Below the pieces are notes generated by a model. It was not told the DNA's origin. It saw only the letters and a list, made by a program, of their open reading frames with translations, and made no database searches. Shown piece by piece: positions 11,401-20,518 of a stretch of 64,000 nt of DNA (the first letter of the stretch is position 1; the number at the start of each line of letters is the position of its first letter). Where the stretch lies: the IMG/VR virus record IMGVR_UViG_3300021197_001243, positions 19,757 to 83,756 of that record; one strand, given 5' to 3'. Both the position numbers and the translations under genes were made by a program. The stretch comes from a virus.

Positions 11401-14400
11401 CTTACCTCGTAGCGATGCATTCCATCTTGCACGTATACCTCTAAGATTTCTTTCTAGGTTAGGGTCTATGTTATAAATTTTACCTGTCTCTTGCAGTATA
11501 GTATACTGTGTGTCATACATTGTTTTTGCAAACTGATTTCTAAACGCTGTTTGCAATAATGCTTCTTGAAAAGACGTAGGCATTACATAAGGATCCTCCC
11601 CTAATCTCTCTAGTACATCTTTAGCCCAAGGATACTCTTCTTCAAGGTCTATTAATGTATCTAACTGGTCTTGAAAATTTAGTTTACCCTGCAGTTTTGT
11701 TTGTAGAGTTTTTAGTACAGATTTAAGCTCGTATGCACCTCTTAGTCCTGTTGAATTACGTTCTCCGGTTCTGTTAGGAATTGTTCCAAGTATAATTTTA
11801 ATAACTCCTTTTGCAGTGTCTGTAGGAGACATTTCTAATTGATCTGCAATATCTTGGAACATTTTACTGCTTACTTCATCTTCATCTCTAGTATCTTCTA
11901 ACTCTAAGTCAAGTCCTAGCTGTTTCATAAACTGCTGATGAATCATAGTAGCATCATATCTGTTTTCTGTTCCCAGATCCCAAATTCTACCTTGTATTTC
12001 TTTTGAACCTAAAGCACTACTATAAAGAGCTTGATTAGCCTTAAGTACTTGATTATATGCAGCAGTACCTTCTTTCAACTCACTAAGTCTCTCTGCGTAA
12101 TCGTCATACATTAATGCCCATGCATCTCTGTATGCTTGTGCTAATGCTGAACTTTTTACAGGTGTCATATCTAGAAAATCTGCAAATTCTAAATTTACCT
12201 CTCTACCTTCTTCTACTTCGTAAGTTACATTTTGTATAGCCTCTGCTAAATATGAGGTAAGAGTGGAGTTAAGATCTGCAGTAAATACAGCACTTTGACC
12301 ATTTAAAATCTGTGTAGCTGCCATCATAGGGCTACCTACATTCTTATTTTCAAGGTTTCTTTGTGCATTTTTAAACCCTCCTTCTTCAATCTTAGCAAAA
12401 AGCCCCTCTATACCTTTTATAGTGGGATCTATTTCAAAAGCTTTATCAAGTTTAAATACAGTTCTAAACGTATCTCTGATAAAATCAAATAGTTTTTGGA
12501 AAATAGTTCTTTGCTCTGGAGTTACAGTGTCTTGTCCTATTACATATTTACCTTTTGACAATACATATCTCCTGAACTCTTCTGCTAACCATTCTTCTGC
12601 CTCTTTATCTGTAAACTCTGAAAGGAGTTTTGATACAGGCTTATAAGAACGATCTTGTTCTCCTTTAGCTAGCTCTTGGTATGGTACTGCTTTACCTTTT
12701 GTACGTCGTACAATATTGTAAAGTTTTTGTCTATCTCTTGGAGACAACATGTGCAGAGATACATTATGAAATCCTTCATGGTATAGTGCTCCTCCTGGTG
12801 CAAGATCCGATACAAGTATTTTACCAAAATCTTTAAGTTGAGCATATCCTTCTCCACTCATACCAGAAATCATTCCTAATACAGGAATAACCTCTGTAAT
12901 AAGCATACCCTGTAATCTTGCAAGTTCTTCCCCAAATGTTTCCTGTATATACTTATCAGATGGTAATGTGTAAGAGCTTGCTAAGAATGGTAAATCTTCT
13001 TGATCAGTAGATGGACGCTTTGTAGTAGTTGGTGTTGTTGTAGTATCTGGCTCAGTATCATCTTCTTTGTATTTCTCTTCAAAAACTTGCGATTGCTCTT
13101 TAGAAAGATCCCCATCCATATATCTATCTTGGATTCTTTCTTTTAAAGCTTGCGGTTCATCTGGATCTTCAAGTATCTCTATAAGCTCTTCTCCAGACAT
13201 CCGGTTTATAGCCATATCTACATACTTTAAATCAGCTGGGGGCTCGTATGTAGGCTTTTCTTCAGGCTTTTTATTAGGATCAAGATCAGTTAGTTCAGTG
13301 ATAGGTGCTCCAGTAGGAGAAAGTTCAGGAGACTCATTAGGATTTGTAGAAGGACGCGTTACTCCTGCTTTTTCTAAAGTTTCATTTACAGTATCTCTAA
13401 TAACTCTACCTGTTCTTGTAGCTCTTTGTACAGCTTTACCTCTAAAACTCCTTACATATTTAAGAGATTTTCTTTGCTTTTTACTATTGTTGAACATTGC
13501 ATACCCACCATGCCATCTTGGAGCATCGAGTATTTCAGAATCAGAATTTGAAGATATTGGAGTTGCTCTTGTTAATAATGGAGATTGTCCTTCATCTCTA
13601 TCTTTTAAAAGATATTCATTATAATTCTTCCATGTTTTACTGTTATCTTCATCTAGAGTAAGGTCATCGTTTAGAATTACCTGTAGGTATCCTTCCTTTT
13701 TACCATTTGTAATACTACTCTTACTTATATTGTGGTATTTAGTAGTTAAAAACTTTTTGAAAGAATTATATACTTCATCTTCTACACCGGCTTCAAAGTT
13801 TTCTAACCCAATTTCTTGACTTTGATCTCCGAATATAAATGTTCCTTTACGGTGAATTAATTGAAATCTAGGGTCATCTTTTTTAGACTTTTTACCCCGC
13901 ATATAGATTATATCATCTAAAGCTTTTTTAAGAGATATCTTTTCACCTTCAAATTCAAATTCAAATTCTTTTGCAGCTTCATATGCTTTTTCCCAACTTT
14001 TAGTCCCTTCTTGAGCATCATAACTTTCCTTACGTACAGTTATAAGTTTTTGAAGTAATCGGAGTACATTTTCTACTTCATTAGCTTCAAACTCTCTCCC
14101 TATCATAGGTATAGCTAGTTGACGTTTCTTGTCAAACGCCCATACAAGACCTGATCTTGTACGCACAGGCATAGGTATATCTTTAAGAGTTATAGTTTCA
14201 TCTATAGTTTTAGAGGTACCTATATATAACCCTACGTCAGAGTATTGATTTTTACTATGTAGTTTCCCAGAATTTTGTGTGGCCTCATCTTCAAGGACTA
14301 TTTTCCCATTAGATTTACCTGTAATATTATATAAGTATACTTCGTCAGATTCTAAAGTTTCTTTTCTCCAGGTTTCATGAGCTTCACTAATGTCATCTTT

Positions 14401-17400
14401 TTCAGACTGTTTTAAATCTTTATCACTTCTAAACCTTTCGTCTCCGTTAGCCCTCTTTAATTTAGAGGTCATAGCAGATGTAAATACAGGGTTATTTTCG
14501 TCGTCTGTTACAAATTTATGGACATTCTCATATCTTTTTTTCTTAGCGTTCCAGGCTTGGATTTTAACTGCTACAAGTTTTATATCATTCTCGTCAAAGA
14601 ACATATCTTTTGTAAGCCCCAACTTTTGCAGGTCTTCAGGGATATTATCTCTAGTTACTGCTGCAAGTGAATAGTTATAATAAGTTTTTCCTTTGCTTAG
14701 AGTAGGACCTACATCAGTAGTATGCAGCCAATTAAACCATCTTAACTGAGATTCTGCTATAAGGAACTTTTCTTGCTCTTCGTCTGTTCTATCATCTTCA
14801 TCTATAACTACAAGATTTCTATAAGTTTGAAGTGCACCGTCGTACACATCTTTATTTTCATCAGTTACATGGCGACCAGTAGTTCTATTAAATCCTGGAT
14901 ACGATATATCCGACTTAGCTAATGGTGCAGTATCAAGCTCAAGATTATAGGCATCTTCTACAGGGAATGTATAGTTTGCAGAAGGCCTGTTAGGATCCGC
15001 ATCTGTACCTTTTTTGATTTTAGTATTCTGAATTAAGGTAAATGCAACTAAGTTTGTAGATGCATCCTGAAATTGTTTTAAAGTCTCTACAAAGGGTGCT
15101 ATTCCATCTAAGGAATTTATATCTACAGGTAGTAATTCTTTTAATCTATTTATACTCTGCTCTGTAAGAATAATTTCTGATGCAAGAAACTCTACATTAT
15201 CTTGTTCTTCAAGAGTAAGTTTATTTTTCTTTTTAAAATTAGCTCTATGCTGATTTAAAAGATCTTCAAGTATACTTTTGTAGTCATTTAATTGTACAAG
15301 TTCATCTGTAATTTCTTGTATACTCTTTTCAATAATGCCTACTTGAGATTGCTTTTCTTCTTTTAGCTTAACCATATCTCTTAAAAATCTTAGAGTAAGA
15401 TCGTTTGAAATGGATTTTTTAGAATCTATTTCTTTTAAGAGTCCTTCTGTTTTACCGTACATTTCAAGACTGTACGTATTAAGGTTAGGTTGATTTACTT
15501 CAAACTCATCTATAACAGATAAGATATTGTATAGATTATCTCTATCTACATTAAGATCTTTTAAAAGGCTTTCTCCTATACGGATAGTTTCCTCTATGTC
15601 TGCTATCTTTTTATTTGCATCTTTTACTGTTAGGAATCTGCCATTTTTTCCTCTGATACGCTTACCAGCTTCAAGTTTCTCTACATCTTGTACAAGATCT
15701 GCAAGAAGATCCTTTATTTCTTGTTTAAGATCAAGTATTCTTTTTTCAAGATTTACAACTTCACGTTCAGATGTTTTACGTGCTTCTTGAAGTTTATCTT
15801 TAAACTCTTGTACTTTTCTAGCGTCCTCTTCATCTTTTCTTTTACGAGCTTTCTTTTCTTCCTCTGTAACCTCTGTATCAAGAGCATTTATTTTATCGAT
15901 AATATTCTGCGTTACTTGTGGATTGTAATAAGGATCCATAAGCTTTTTATACATCTCCCCGGCAGACTGTCTCCTTGCTCTTAATTTTCTAAGATCTGCA
16001 AGTAATCCATATACCTCTTTTTCATTCTTCGCAAAACCTTCAGGATCAGACTTTTTCCAAGGCTCTATAATTTTTTCATACTCCTCTTGTGATAGTATAT
16101 TTTCATCACCTACCTCTTTAATTATAGCGTTTAGCTCTACTTTAGCATCGTATAAAGTACGAAGAGTTGCGGCTTGTGCTGGAGATCTATCTGTTATTTT
16201 TTCTAGTGCGTCAATAGTATTTAAAACAGTTACAAGTTGACCTCTAACGTCTGCCTCCCCTGTAAAAGCCGCTATATCTATTTGACGAATATTACCTTCT
16301 GCATCTTGGTACTCTATTACAGGCATTGTTTCAATATCAGTAAGATCTTCAGTTGTAGTCTTACCTTCTTTGTCACTTATCCTGTATCCTGGAGCTTTTG
16401 CTAGTGTACCTCCTATAAGTGGAGCTAATTTTTCTATTATACTTCCCTCTCGCTCTTCTGTGTTATTCATTGTAGATAAAGCATGAATAAGCATTTTTCT
16501 ATTAAAAGCTTTTGTACCAGGCCTATCGTATCCTACATATTTTTCTTGCTCTGTATATCTAAGATTAGAATCTACTTTATTTACATTTTCATAAACTTGT
16601 TTAGCTCTTTCTTTTACAGCATTTACTACATGAGATTTTCTTTTAGTAACTTCTTCACTTGTAAGATTTTCAGCTGTGTATCCTCCCCACTCTATAAACT
16701 CTTCTTCAGACATATTGAGAATCTCATCGGTTTGATTTTCAATATCTTGATACTGACCTGTATGTATTTTAGCCATTACATAGTCAAAGAAGTTATCATA
16801 CTCTAGATCTTTAGCTAAAGCCATGTCTCCAGCCTCCATAGCTTGATCCATAAGTTTACTTCTCTTGGCTACATTCATAAAAAATGCAGCATTAGTAGAA
16901 AGAGTTTTTAGAAGTCCTGGGTTCTCCTCTATAGCTTTGTCTAAATAGTCAAGAGCCTCTCTTCTAACCTTTGTATTTTTATAAGCTTGTATTGCAGTAG
17001 TATTTACACCTGGAAGTCCTAAACTTCCCATTATAGCTCCAAGAACTACCTCTGTAAGACCTTCATCTGTAAAATAAGACTCTGCTCCTGCCTCTTTAAA
17101 TGAGCTTACACTAGCACCTACAAGCTCTCTAAGACTGTTATCATCTCTTATCCCAGAAAGAAGTGCATAATCTGCAGCAGCTCTTTGCATTACACCCTGT
17201 CCACCTTCTTCTATTACACCTTCATAAAAACCTCTTCCTGCTACATATCCCACTCCTTTAGCAACATCTGTTGCTGTTTTACCTATTTTTCCCTCTACAA
17301 GTTTTCTTGCTCTAGTACCTACTCTTGCAATTCCATTATCTAAAGATTGTACTCCAGGTATATTACGAATAAGGTTGTGTTTACCTAGACCATAAAGTTT

Positions 17401-18465
17401 AGGGACCATAAGTATGTTACTCATACCTACTAAAGCTACGTTACCTGCAAAGACACCATTAGATAAAGAAGTGGCTTCGTCTTCAATATCTTGCCTTTCT
17501 TTTACACTAAGAGCTTCAAATTTTTGCTCTTTAGTCATATTATAAGGGTCAAGACCTTTTTCTTGTAAAGCAGCAATTATAAGATTATCTTTTATTCTAT
17601 CATATGCATGTCTAGATTCTACACCGGCTTCATACATAGCACCCGTACCAAGCTGTCTTACAAGTTTACCAGTATCTAAAAGTTGCTGTCTTGAAACAAA
17701 CTGTGATGCTGCTTTTGCTACATCTGTGGTTTTCCTCCCTAATGTTGTAGCTTTAAATAACCTTGTACCTCTTGCTAAAAGAGATGCAGTTCCTGCTGCT
17801 TGTACTCCTGCAGCACCTCCAAGTGTAGCAGCTGTTAAAGCTGATAATCCTAATTCTGTAATTACAGCTCCAGCTAAGAAACTCATACCGTTTAAGAATT
17901 TGTCAGACCAAAAGTTTGCTGTACCCATTTGATCCCACAAACCTTTTTCTCTTTCAAATTGAGTATAATGGTTAGGTAGGGTTTCATCCATAGCAGAGTT
18001 TAGATCATCTAAACCTCTTGCAAATTCATTATTGTAAAATGAGCTCCATTTTTCATCTCTAACACCTGAATATAGACCATATCCCAATCCAATAATACTA
18101 CCTATAACATTAACTCCTGTTTTACCTGCAAATTTTACAGAGCCATTAGCGTATTTATCAATATCAGTTTGAGTGGCACCTCTATAATCTGAAAGATCAT
18201 CTAACTGCCCAGGTAAAGTAATGTTGTAATCTTGCTTATACTTTGCAAAATCTTCTGGTACATACTGCCCTACATTTTGTACTGGAGCAGGTGTAAACAT
18301 ACCTATAGCATCTGCCTCTTGTACAAGCATAGAGTTAAATGCTGTATCTTCAGGTAAATTAGAAGGATCATCTTCGTCTCCTAACTCTGCCGGTGCAGTT
18401 TCAAGAGGAGATGCTGCAAGTGCTGTGTCTTCAGGGAGGTTTAATAGCTCGTCTTCTTCTTCCAT
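5491..18465 (-). CDS. Giant fused virion RNA polymerase polyprotein (RNAP, zincin and ADP-ribosyltransferase-like domains)
   Basis: 4324 residues. Visible in order: an acidic N-terminus with a repeated LPEDTA; hydrophobic, Ala/Gly-rich segments at about 115-500 that could cross a membrane; long charged coiled coils at about 830-1130; a Pro/Thr linker at about 1690-1830; a zincin motif ALYHEGFHNVSLHML at about 1895 with a downstream EEWLAEEFRRYV that may give the third zinc ligand; the polymerase core near 3260-3320 (IRIPTDGIHSIEAIKVKGFL then SGSDFDIDKL), matching the catalytic double-psi barrel of the phi14:2 virion RNA polymerase; and a segment at about 3860-3970 (VYHNTKEKFEEFDK, DGFYFTSDKAAYA, EIIAFEPDQI) resembling ADP-ribosyltransferase domains of phage polyvalent proteins. 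The tail is basic. It probably enters the host with the genome and transcribes early genes. The phi14:2 enzyme is about 2180 residues, so this looks like a fusion of proteins that are separate elsewhere. Confidence 0.85.
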   Translation of the reverse strand: MEEEDELLNLPEDTALAASPLETAPAELGDEDDPSNLPEDTAFNSMLVQEADAIGMFTPAPVQNVGQYVPEDFAKYKQDYNITLPGQLDDLSDYRGATQTDIDKYANGSVKFAGKTGVNVIGSIIGLGYGLYSGVRDEKWSSFYNNEFARGLDDLNSAMDETLPNHYTQFEREKGLWDQMGTANFWSDKFLNGMSFLAGAVITELGLSALTAATLGGAAGVQAAGTASLLARGTRLFKATTLGRKTTDVAKAASQFVSRQQLLDTGKLVRQLGTGAMYEAGVESRHAYDRIKDNLIIAALQEKGLDPYNMTKEQKFEALSVKERQDIEDEATSLSNGVFAGNVALVGMSNILMVPKLYGLGKHNLIRNIPGVQSLDNGIARVGTRARKLVEGKIGKTATDVAKGVGYVAGRGFYEGVIEEGGQGVMQRAAADYALLSGIRDDNSLRELVGASVSSFKEAGAESYFTDEGLTEVVLGAIMGSLGLPGVNTTAIQAYKNTKVRREALDYLDKAIEENPGLLKTLSTNAAFFMNVAKRSKLMDQAMEAGDMALAKDLEYDNFFDYVMAKIHTGQYQDIENQTDEILNMSEEEFIEWGGYTAENLTSEEVTKRKSHVVNAVKERAKQVYENVNKVDSNLRYTEQEKYVGYDRPGTKAFNRKMLIHALSTMNNTEEREGSIIEKLAPLIGGTLAKAPGYRISDKEGKTTTEDLTDIETMPVIEYQDAEGNIRQIDIAAFTGEADVRGQLVTVLNTIDALEKITDRSPAQAATLRTLYDAKVELNAIIKEVGDENILSQEEYEKIIEPWKKSDPEGFAKNEKEVYGLLADLRKLRARRQSAGEMYKKLMDPYYNPQVTQNIIDKINALDTEVTEEEKKARKRKDEEDARKVQEFKDKLQEARKTSEREVVNLEKRILDLKQEIKDLLADLVQDVEKLEAGKRIRGKNGRFLTVKDANKKIADIEETIRIGESLLKDLNVDRDNLYNILSVIDEFEVNQPNLNTYSLEMYGKTEGLLKEIDSKKSISNDLTLRFLRDMVKLKEEKQSQVGIIEKSIQEITDELVQLNDYKSILEDLLNQHRANFKKKNKLTLEEQDNVEFLASEIILTEQSINRLKELLPVDINSLDGIAPFVETLKQFQDASTNLVAFTLIQNTKIKKGTDADPNRPSANYTFPVEDAYNLELDTAPLAKSDISYPGFNRTTGRHVTDENKDVYDGALQTYRNLVVIDEDDRTDEEQEKFLIAESQLRWFNWLHTTDVGPTLSKGKTYYNYSLAAVTRDNIPEDLQKLGLTKDMFFDENDIKLVAVKIQAWNAKKKRYENVHKFVTDDENNPVFTSAMTSKLKRANGDERFRSDKDLKQSEKDDISEAHETWRKETLESDEVYLYNITGKSNGKIVLEDEATQNSGKLHSKNQYSDVGLYIGTSKTIDETITLKDIPMPVRTRSGLVWAFDKKRQLAIPMIGREFEANEVENVLRLLQKLITVRKESYDAQEGTKSWEKAYEAAKEFEFEFEGEKISLKKALDDIIYMRGKKSKKDDPRFQLIHRKGTFIFGDQSQEIGLENFEAGVEDEVYNSFKKFLTTKYHNISKSSITNGKKEGYLQVILNDDLTLDEDNSKTWKNYNEYLLKDRDEGQSPLLTRATPISSNSDSEILDAPRWHGGYAMFNNSKKQRKSLKYVRSFRGKAVQRATRTGRVIRDTVNETLEKAGVTRPSTNPNESPELSPTGAPITELTDLDPNKKPEEKPTYEPPADLKYVDMAINRMSGEELIEILEDPDEPQALKERIQDRYMDGDLSKEQSQVFEEKYKEDDTEPDTTTTPTTTKRPSTDQEDLPFLASSYTLPSDKYIQETFGEELARLQGMLITEVIPVLGMISGMSGEGYAQLKDFGKILVSDLAPGGALYHEGFHNVSLHMLSPRDRQKLYNIVRRTKGKAVPYQELAKGEQDRSYKPVSKLLSEFTDKEAEEWLAEEFRRYVLSKGKYVIGQDTVTPEQRTIFQKLFDFIRDTFRTVFKLDKAFEIDPTIKGIEGLFAKIEEGGFKNAQRNLENKNVGSPMMAATQILNGQSAVFTADLNSTLTSYLAEAIQNVTYEVEEGREVNLEFADFLDMTPVKSSALAQAYRDAWALMYDDYAERLSELKEGTAAYNQVLKANQALYSSALGSKEIQGRIWDLGTENRYDATMIHQQFMKQLGLDLELEDTRDEDEVSSKMFQDIADQLEMSPTDTAKGVIKIILGTIPNRTGERNSTGLRGAYELKSVLKTLQTKLQGKLNFQDQLDTLIDLEEEYPWAKDVLERLGEDPYVMPTSFQEALLQTAFRNQFAKTMYDTQYTILQETGKIYNIDPNLERNLRGIRARWNASLRGKTRTSKHVQFDERGNIVFDKDVKSKFGNRKLTIKGVLNAVENSRDYGYKLDALEHLGIVFSNREKLEGILQIDSRNEMMLPGTDTTYRNAIDNGIDFVFGDIIAGTTSLTALFDRSESLSVTRMNHLAKLELDTTNIEYEFQHQNPEGKLVYSISMNNEMSTIANTPIDELKDYFPTKENPNKNPYAFNSLTLKALRDDPNVKMDVMIREGLAIEGAGQVGVKTSKLRPTDNLTSYIESIMEGVMPVLKAADIATDFSIRFPIKEFKDIRSAKDALLGYLVDEIVATNTATEEQINVKDYTDRINKLRMFKKLMSKLNPDMTSHLNNMMNNAEATRDDIQEFITLNSNAFFESIEKVLKEDVEELIEFMDKLKVVSKNEDDSYQLYGLNRARFGETLPDNVSKEKLQEFVETVVVRQTIYKNEMFKMFFGDPAFYKALFKRVKGAVGVKDIFNVDEGLNEWLNASENSRVKNNKTDAEFTLFDGKVADGFEQLVVVKEPSRITPFLQEYIDSLSPKVAAAYAKAAEKADGTLLLTLPAYREMAIRGNTWSPAQEKVYENVMYRGDTITDEVMGKFPPLKFQYFGYLANDNINTQVPGFFKMSAAPIYPGLGKMGNKTFTGIENMYKFLTSETLGGLILPSAFKIGVPGEDSQLELMEDGVILNSDMLKNNLDSSNVVNIDYRFMGTQLEVPSKFKGTSPIATQARVQVLSDLFQNGAIRPEFEALSPTIERYNSVLNSLTEQAYTKLLDEFGIKEKGRNEDNTMNYEVINNDFSKFIAAIKNESLRRQMPKQLLASLDYLEERNEEKKPVYFDAVSNKGRLEGVLWSLAGKRVIRQRFKGDMYVQQSSLGFETSKIDGIPGVRLDELEAYTEGDKYMQVYLPHHFKEMVGKDMIIKKDGIYDGDTKVGELDLLELIGIRIPTDGIHSIEAIKVKGFLPRTAGPTVVIPSEMVTKSGSDFDIDKLVLYFPAYRMRGGKLVKEKFYDSLEEWYNAEQRILNRNMKALEEMEDIMDSVAERDQLVKMLTDSFVSKIFGEKTADELFKESAEDISNEQADKLAQYFDSNPKEIRKSYARIKKIIAKQEVFSKSFEEWQAENPKATKYNSQSKGAMQNAVMEDMITLLQINNEERYDTWLQPVHTNDLEAIALELNGGVDPNTNELVEGIYKGDKRLPDLATITDYHTDTSIPNLIEVAEAFNKGKVLVGIAALGSTHHIKGQIAGLTLDTDNELKLPTGAIKEIAINFTGFDPLAMEHSLGRVTNVEGTMRISDAISQFTNASVDVVNNPILHILNITPDNANMWMFLTRVGVDIRTQAMFANQPIVKDYLQMLEIGRSRTSKVMEESIYDEEISKDLRTLYATNFKTSPTESDTYLLSADMLKPMVAKDVEDMTEEEKYVQLQVLSDMFMYSKLGETLGNIVTAQAFDTKIPKSRNHLRVILDMYKSALSTGLFKNAEKITSINTTQPATEVTEGVSEVFESNPELAEIGTEEQYNAYLNTIFPESKVKDIVYHNTKEKFEEFDKTKLISDGFYFTSDKAAYAHVGEVKMAVVLNLKNPITDAPGLSETINKPGDTKRFSDLGNDGIIDTEGLGEIIAFEPDQIHILGSKQDIIGFEDFIAKKGTPDTFMRSLSMYNYDMQTIFNDLFLTEDQQAAFMVDFKRIQKIYTNPNIRGLSVDERAKILNKYENGFISFIMQNIPVYREDSNQEIDLGDNIESLMLGEDSMAMQIETIQNPKVKHPLKDNPFIQNLIPVISPVREGKDMTNDYLQPLNRTMTPFEMNSIYDGFREVEATYPDIARNIIKTALLQTGIETARNSFLNTIPGDSIMRLMEDPLDRYATGNAGMVFNGRIEDYFEYFLENNRNDRTIAVKNNTYSKKTHPITYQLTSKSKKAFKQAIAQGAARPKAEVVYFRNPVEGEEGVSVPIDVRGSTNLVNMTNTIFLDSNYTIANKNKAQSKPKKGKKDPLTCKK

Positions 18466-18486
18466 CTATGTACTTAATTATCTTTA

Positions 18487-20514
18487 TTAAAAGGTCGTGG
18501 TTCCTTTCGGTTTTGTACCACCAAATAAAAGTCCTAATTCTTCTCCTCTGGCTGCAGAGTTATCTAAAATACCTTGAACTACTGCTCCAAGAGTTTCAGG
18601 TCGCTGTACAGCCTTATATACTTGGTTTGTCCTAGAATTTTTATACTCTATACGAACATAAGATTCAATATTTCCATGAGAAGGATTTCTTCTTACTTTA
18701 TATGTGTAATCTATATGTGTAACACCATTAGGCATTTTTCCATCAGTAATAGGATCTCCTGTTTTTGTAGGTTTAGGATAATTTATAGTTTTTGAAGCAT
18801 TAGGTTTACCTTGTGCAATAAGATCGGATACAGCCCCTAGTCTTTTAAACTCTGCTAGAGGTTTAGATTTGTCTCCTACAATAAGATTAAATACGTCCCC
18901 ATCACCAGACGTATATGTAATCTCCATTCCTCCTGCTAAAGGACCTCTTGCAGTTAATCCATTTATTTGAACTGTAGCCTCTGTATCTCCTCCTTGAAGG
19001 GCGGTTATAATTTCCTTCTGCCAATCCTCATCTAAATCCCAAAATTTACCATTAAATGGATTCCAAGTATCGTTTCTTTCGTCAGCAATTTGATCTCCCC
19101 ATTCATTTAATGTTAATGGAGTATTAGTGGGATTATCTATATCTATAACTTGTAAACTAGGAGAGTTACCTAATACTTTTTTCATAGACTCTATTCCTTC
19201 TATTCTAGGAGCATATACAGTACCTATTTGTACTGCAGGATTTTGTACAATTCCTTCCCAAAGTTCTTCAGAGTACTCTCTATCTGTTTGACCAGGTAGT
19301 CTAGGTACTACATTTGCATACTCCTCTCTAAGATATTGAAGTTTACCTTCTGTATTTCCTCTAATATTTAAAAGGTCCTTTCCTTCTGCAATTTGCTTTC
19401 TTACTCGTTTTGTAGATTCTTCAAGAGTAGATGGTCGAGTCTTACCTCCCCAAGGATCTTTTTGTTGGCCTGGTATAATAGAAATTTTACTGCCATCAGG
19501 ATTAAAATGCTCATCAAAATCAAGATTTTCTGTCTCTGGATCTATATCAACAGTTTGTCTAGATTCTACTGGAGTACTTGTTGGAGTTTCTTGATCTGCT
19601 AAAGCTTTCATATAAGGGCTTTGCATATATTGAAGCTTAGATCCTCTTTGAGGTGCAGCTGCTGAGATTAAATCTTGAAATAGTACTTGCTGTGCTTCTT
19701 GTGCATCATACAAGGTTCCTGTAGCATCATTAACTGAAAGTTGTTGTAATGCTCTCATTTTTTGTAGACCTTCTGCACTATCCATATACAAAGGTAATAC
19801 AGCCTCTGCAACTTTTCTTATTTTATTTCCTGATACTGCAGATCCACTTTGCAACATGAACATTGCTTGTTCTACAGGTAAGTTAAGATTAGCTGCTACT
19901 TGCTGTAAAAGAATAGGATCATCTGCAATACCTTGCATTAGTTGCCGGGCTTTTTCTTCTGCAGGGAGTTTATTTTCAGATAAAGGTTGATATACACCTT
20001 GAGTTTCAGTGACATGTGTATCAGTTACATGCTCAGTTATAACTTCTCCTGTTTTAGGATCTCTCATAGCAAGTCCTGTTACTGGATCTATAACAGGTTT
20101 TTCTCCAAAATCGTAAGATTGTAGCCCATTAGCTCTACGCTGCGATATAACTTCTAATTCTTTTTGTCGATTTTGCCAAGACTCTACAGCGTTAAGTACC
20201 TTTTTATCTGTCATAAAATCTGTTACAGAATCAGATACAGCCATAGATCCAAACTCGTATGCTCCAGAATCTACAACATTTGACATAGTATTTCCTACTC
20301 TCCCTCCAAGATCTTGTACAGTATAGCCATCTTTTTTTAAAGTTTGGACAGACCCCATAGCTCTTTGTAGATTATCATACTCTGCTTTATTAGTAGTATA
20401 TCTATTTGCTAAGGTTTCAGCAGTTTCTTTACGACCAAGATCTACAAACATAGATTCATACTCAGGAAATTGTATTCCTCCGTATTGATATTTCAGCTTC
20501 TCTTTGTAATCCAT
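18487..20514 (-). CDS. Probable virion cargo protein with N-terminal KYQYGG motif
   Basis: 675 residues, 21 bases upstream of the giant polymerase gene and 4 bases after the LysM gene, so very likely cotranscribed with both. No enzymatic domain is recognised. Residues 8-13 read KYQYGG, the same short motif found in the LysM protein and repeatedly in the 1870-residue protein near the portal gene. The N-terminal half is helical with Gln-rich segments; the C-terminal third looks like beta structure (TVQINGLTARGP, MEITYTSGDGDVFNL, YVRIEYKNSRTNQVY). Position suggests a protein stored in the head or tail and ejected with the polymerase. Confidence 0.5.
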   Translation of the reverse strand: MDYKEKLKYQYGGIQFPEYESMFVDLGRKETAETLANRYTTNKAEYDNLQRAMGSVQTLKKDGYTVQDLGGRVGNTMSNVVDSGAYEFGSMAVSDSVTDFMTDKKVLNAVESWQNRQKELEVISQRRANGLQSYDFGEKPVIDPVTGLAMRDPKTGEVITEHVTDTHVTETQGVYQPLSENKLPAEEKARQLMQGIADDPILLQQVAANLNLPVEQAMFMLQSGSAVSGNKIRKVAEAVLPLYMDSAEGLQKMRALQQLSVNDATGTLYDAQEAQQVLFQDLISAAAPQRGSKLQYMQSPYMKALADQETPTSTPVESRQTVDIDPETENLDFDEHFNPDGSKISIIPGQQKDPWGGKTRPSTLEESTKRVRKQIAEGKDLLNIRGNTEGKLQYLREEYANVVPRLPGQTDREYSEELWEGIVQNPAVQIGTVYAPRIEGIESMKKVLGNSPSLQVIDIDNPTNTPLTLNEWGDQIADERNDTWNPFNGKFWDLDEDWQKEIITALQGGDTEATVQINGLTARGPLAGGMEITYTSGDGDVFNLIVGDKSKPLAEFKRLGAVSDLIAQGKPNASKTINYPKPTKTGDPITDGKMPNGVTHIDYTYKVRRNPSHGNIESYVRIEYKNSRTNQVYKAVQRPETLGAVVQGILDNSAARGEELGLLFGGTKPKGTTTF

Positions 20515-20518
20515 TATG

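Noticed and set aside
13067-13624. 185-residue + strand frame opposite the giant polymerase gene
   Set aside because: Low-complexity Ser-rich translation typical of the antisense of a coding region; no coupling or motif.
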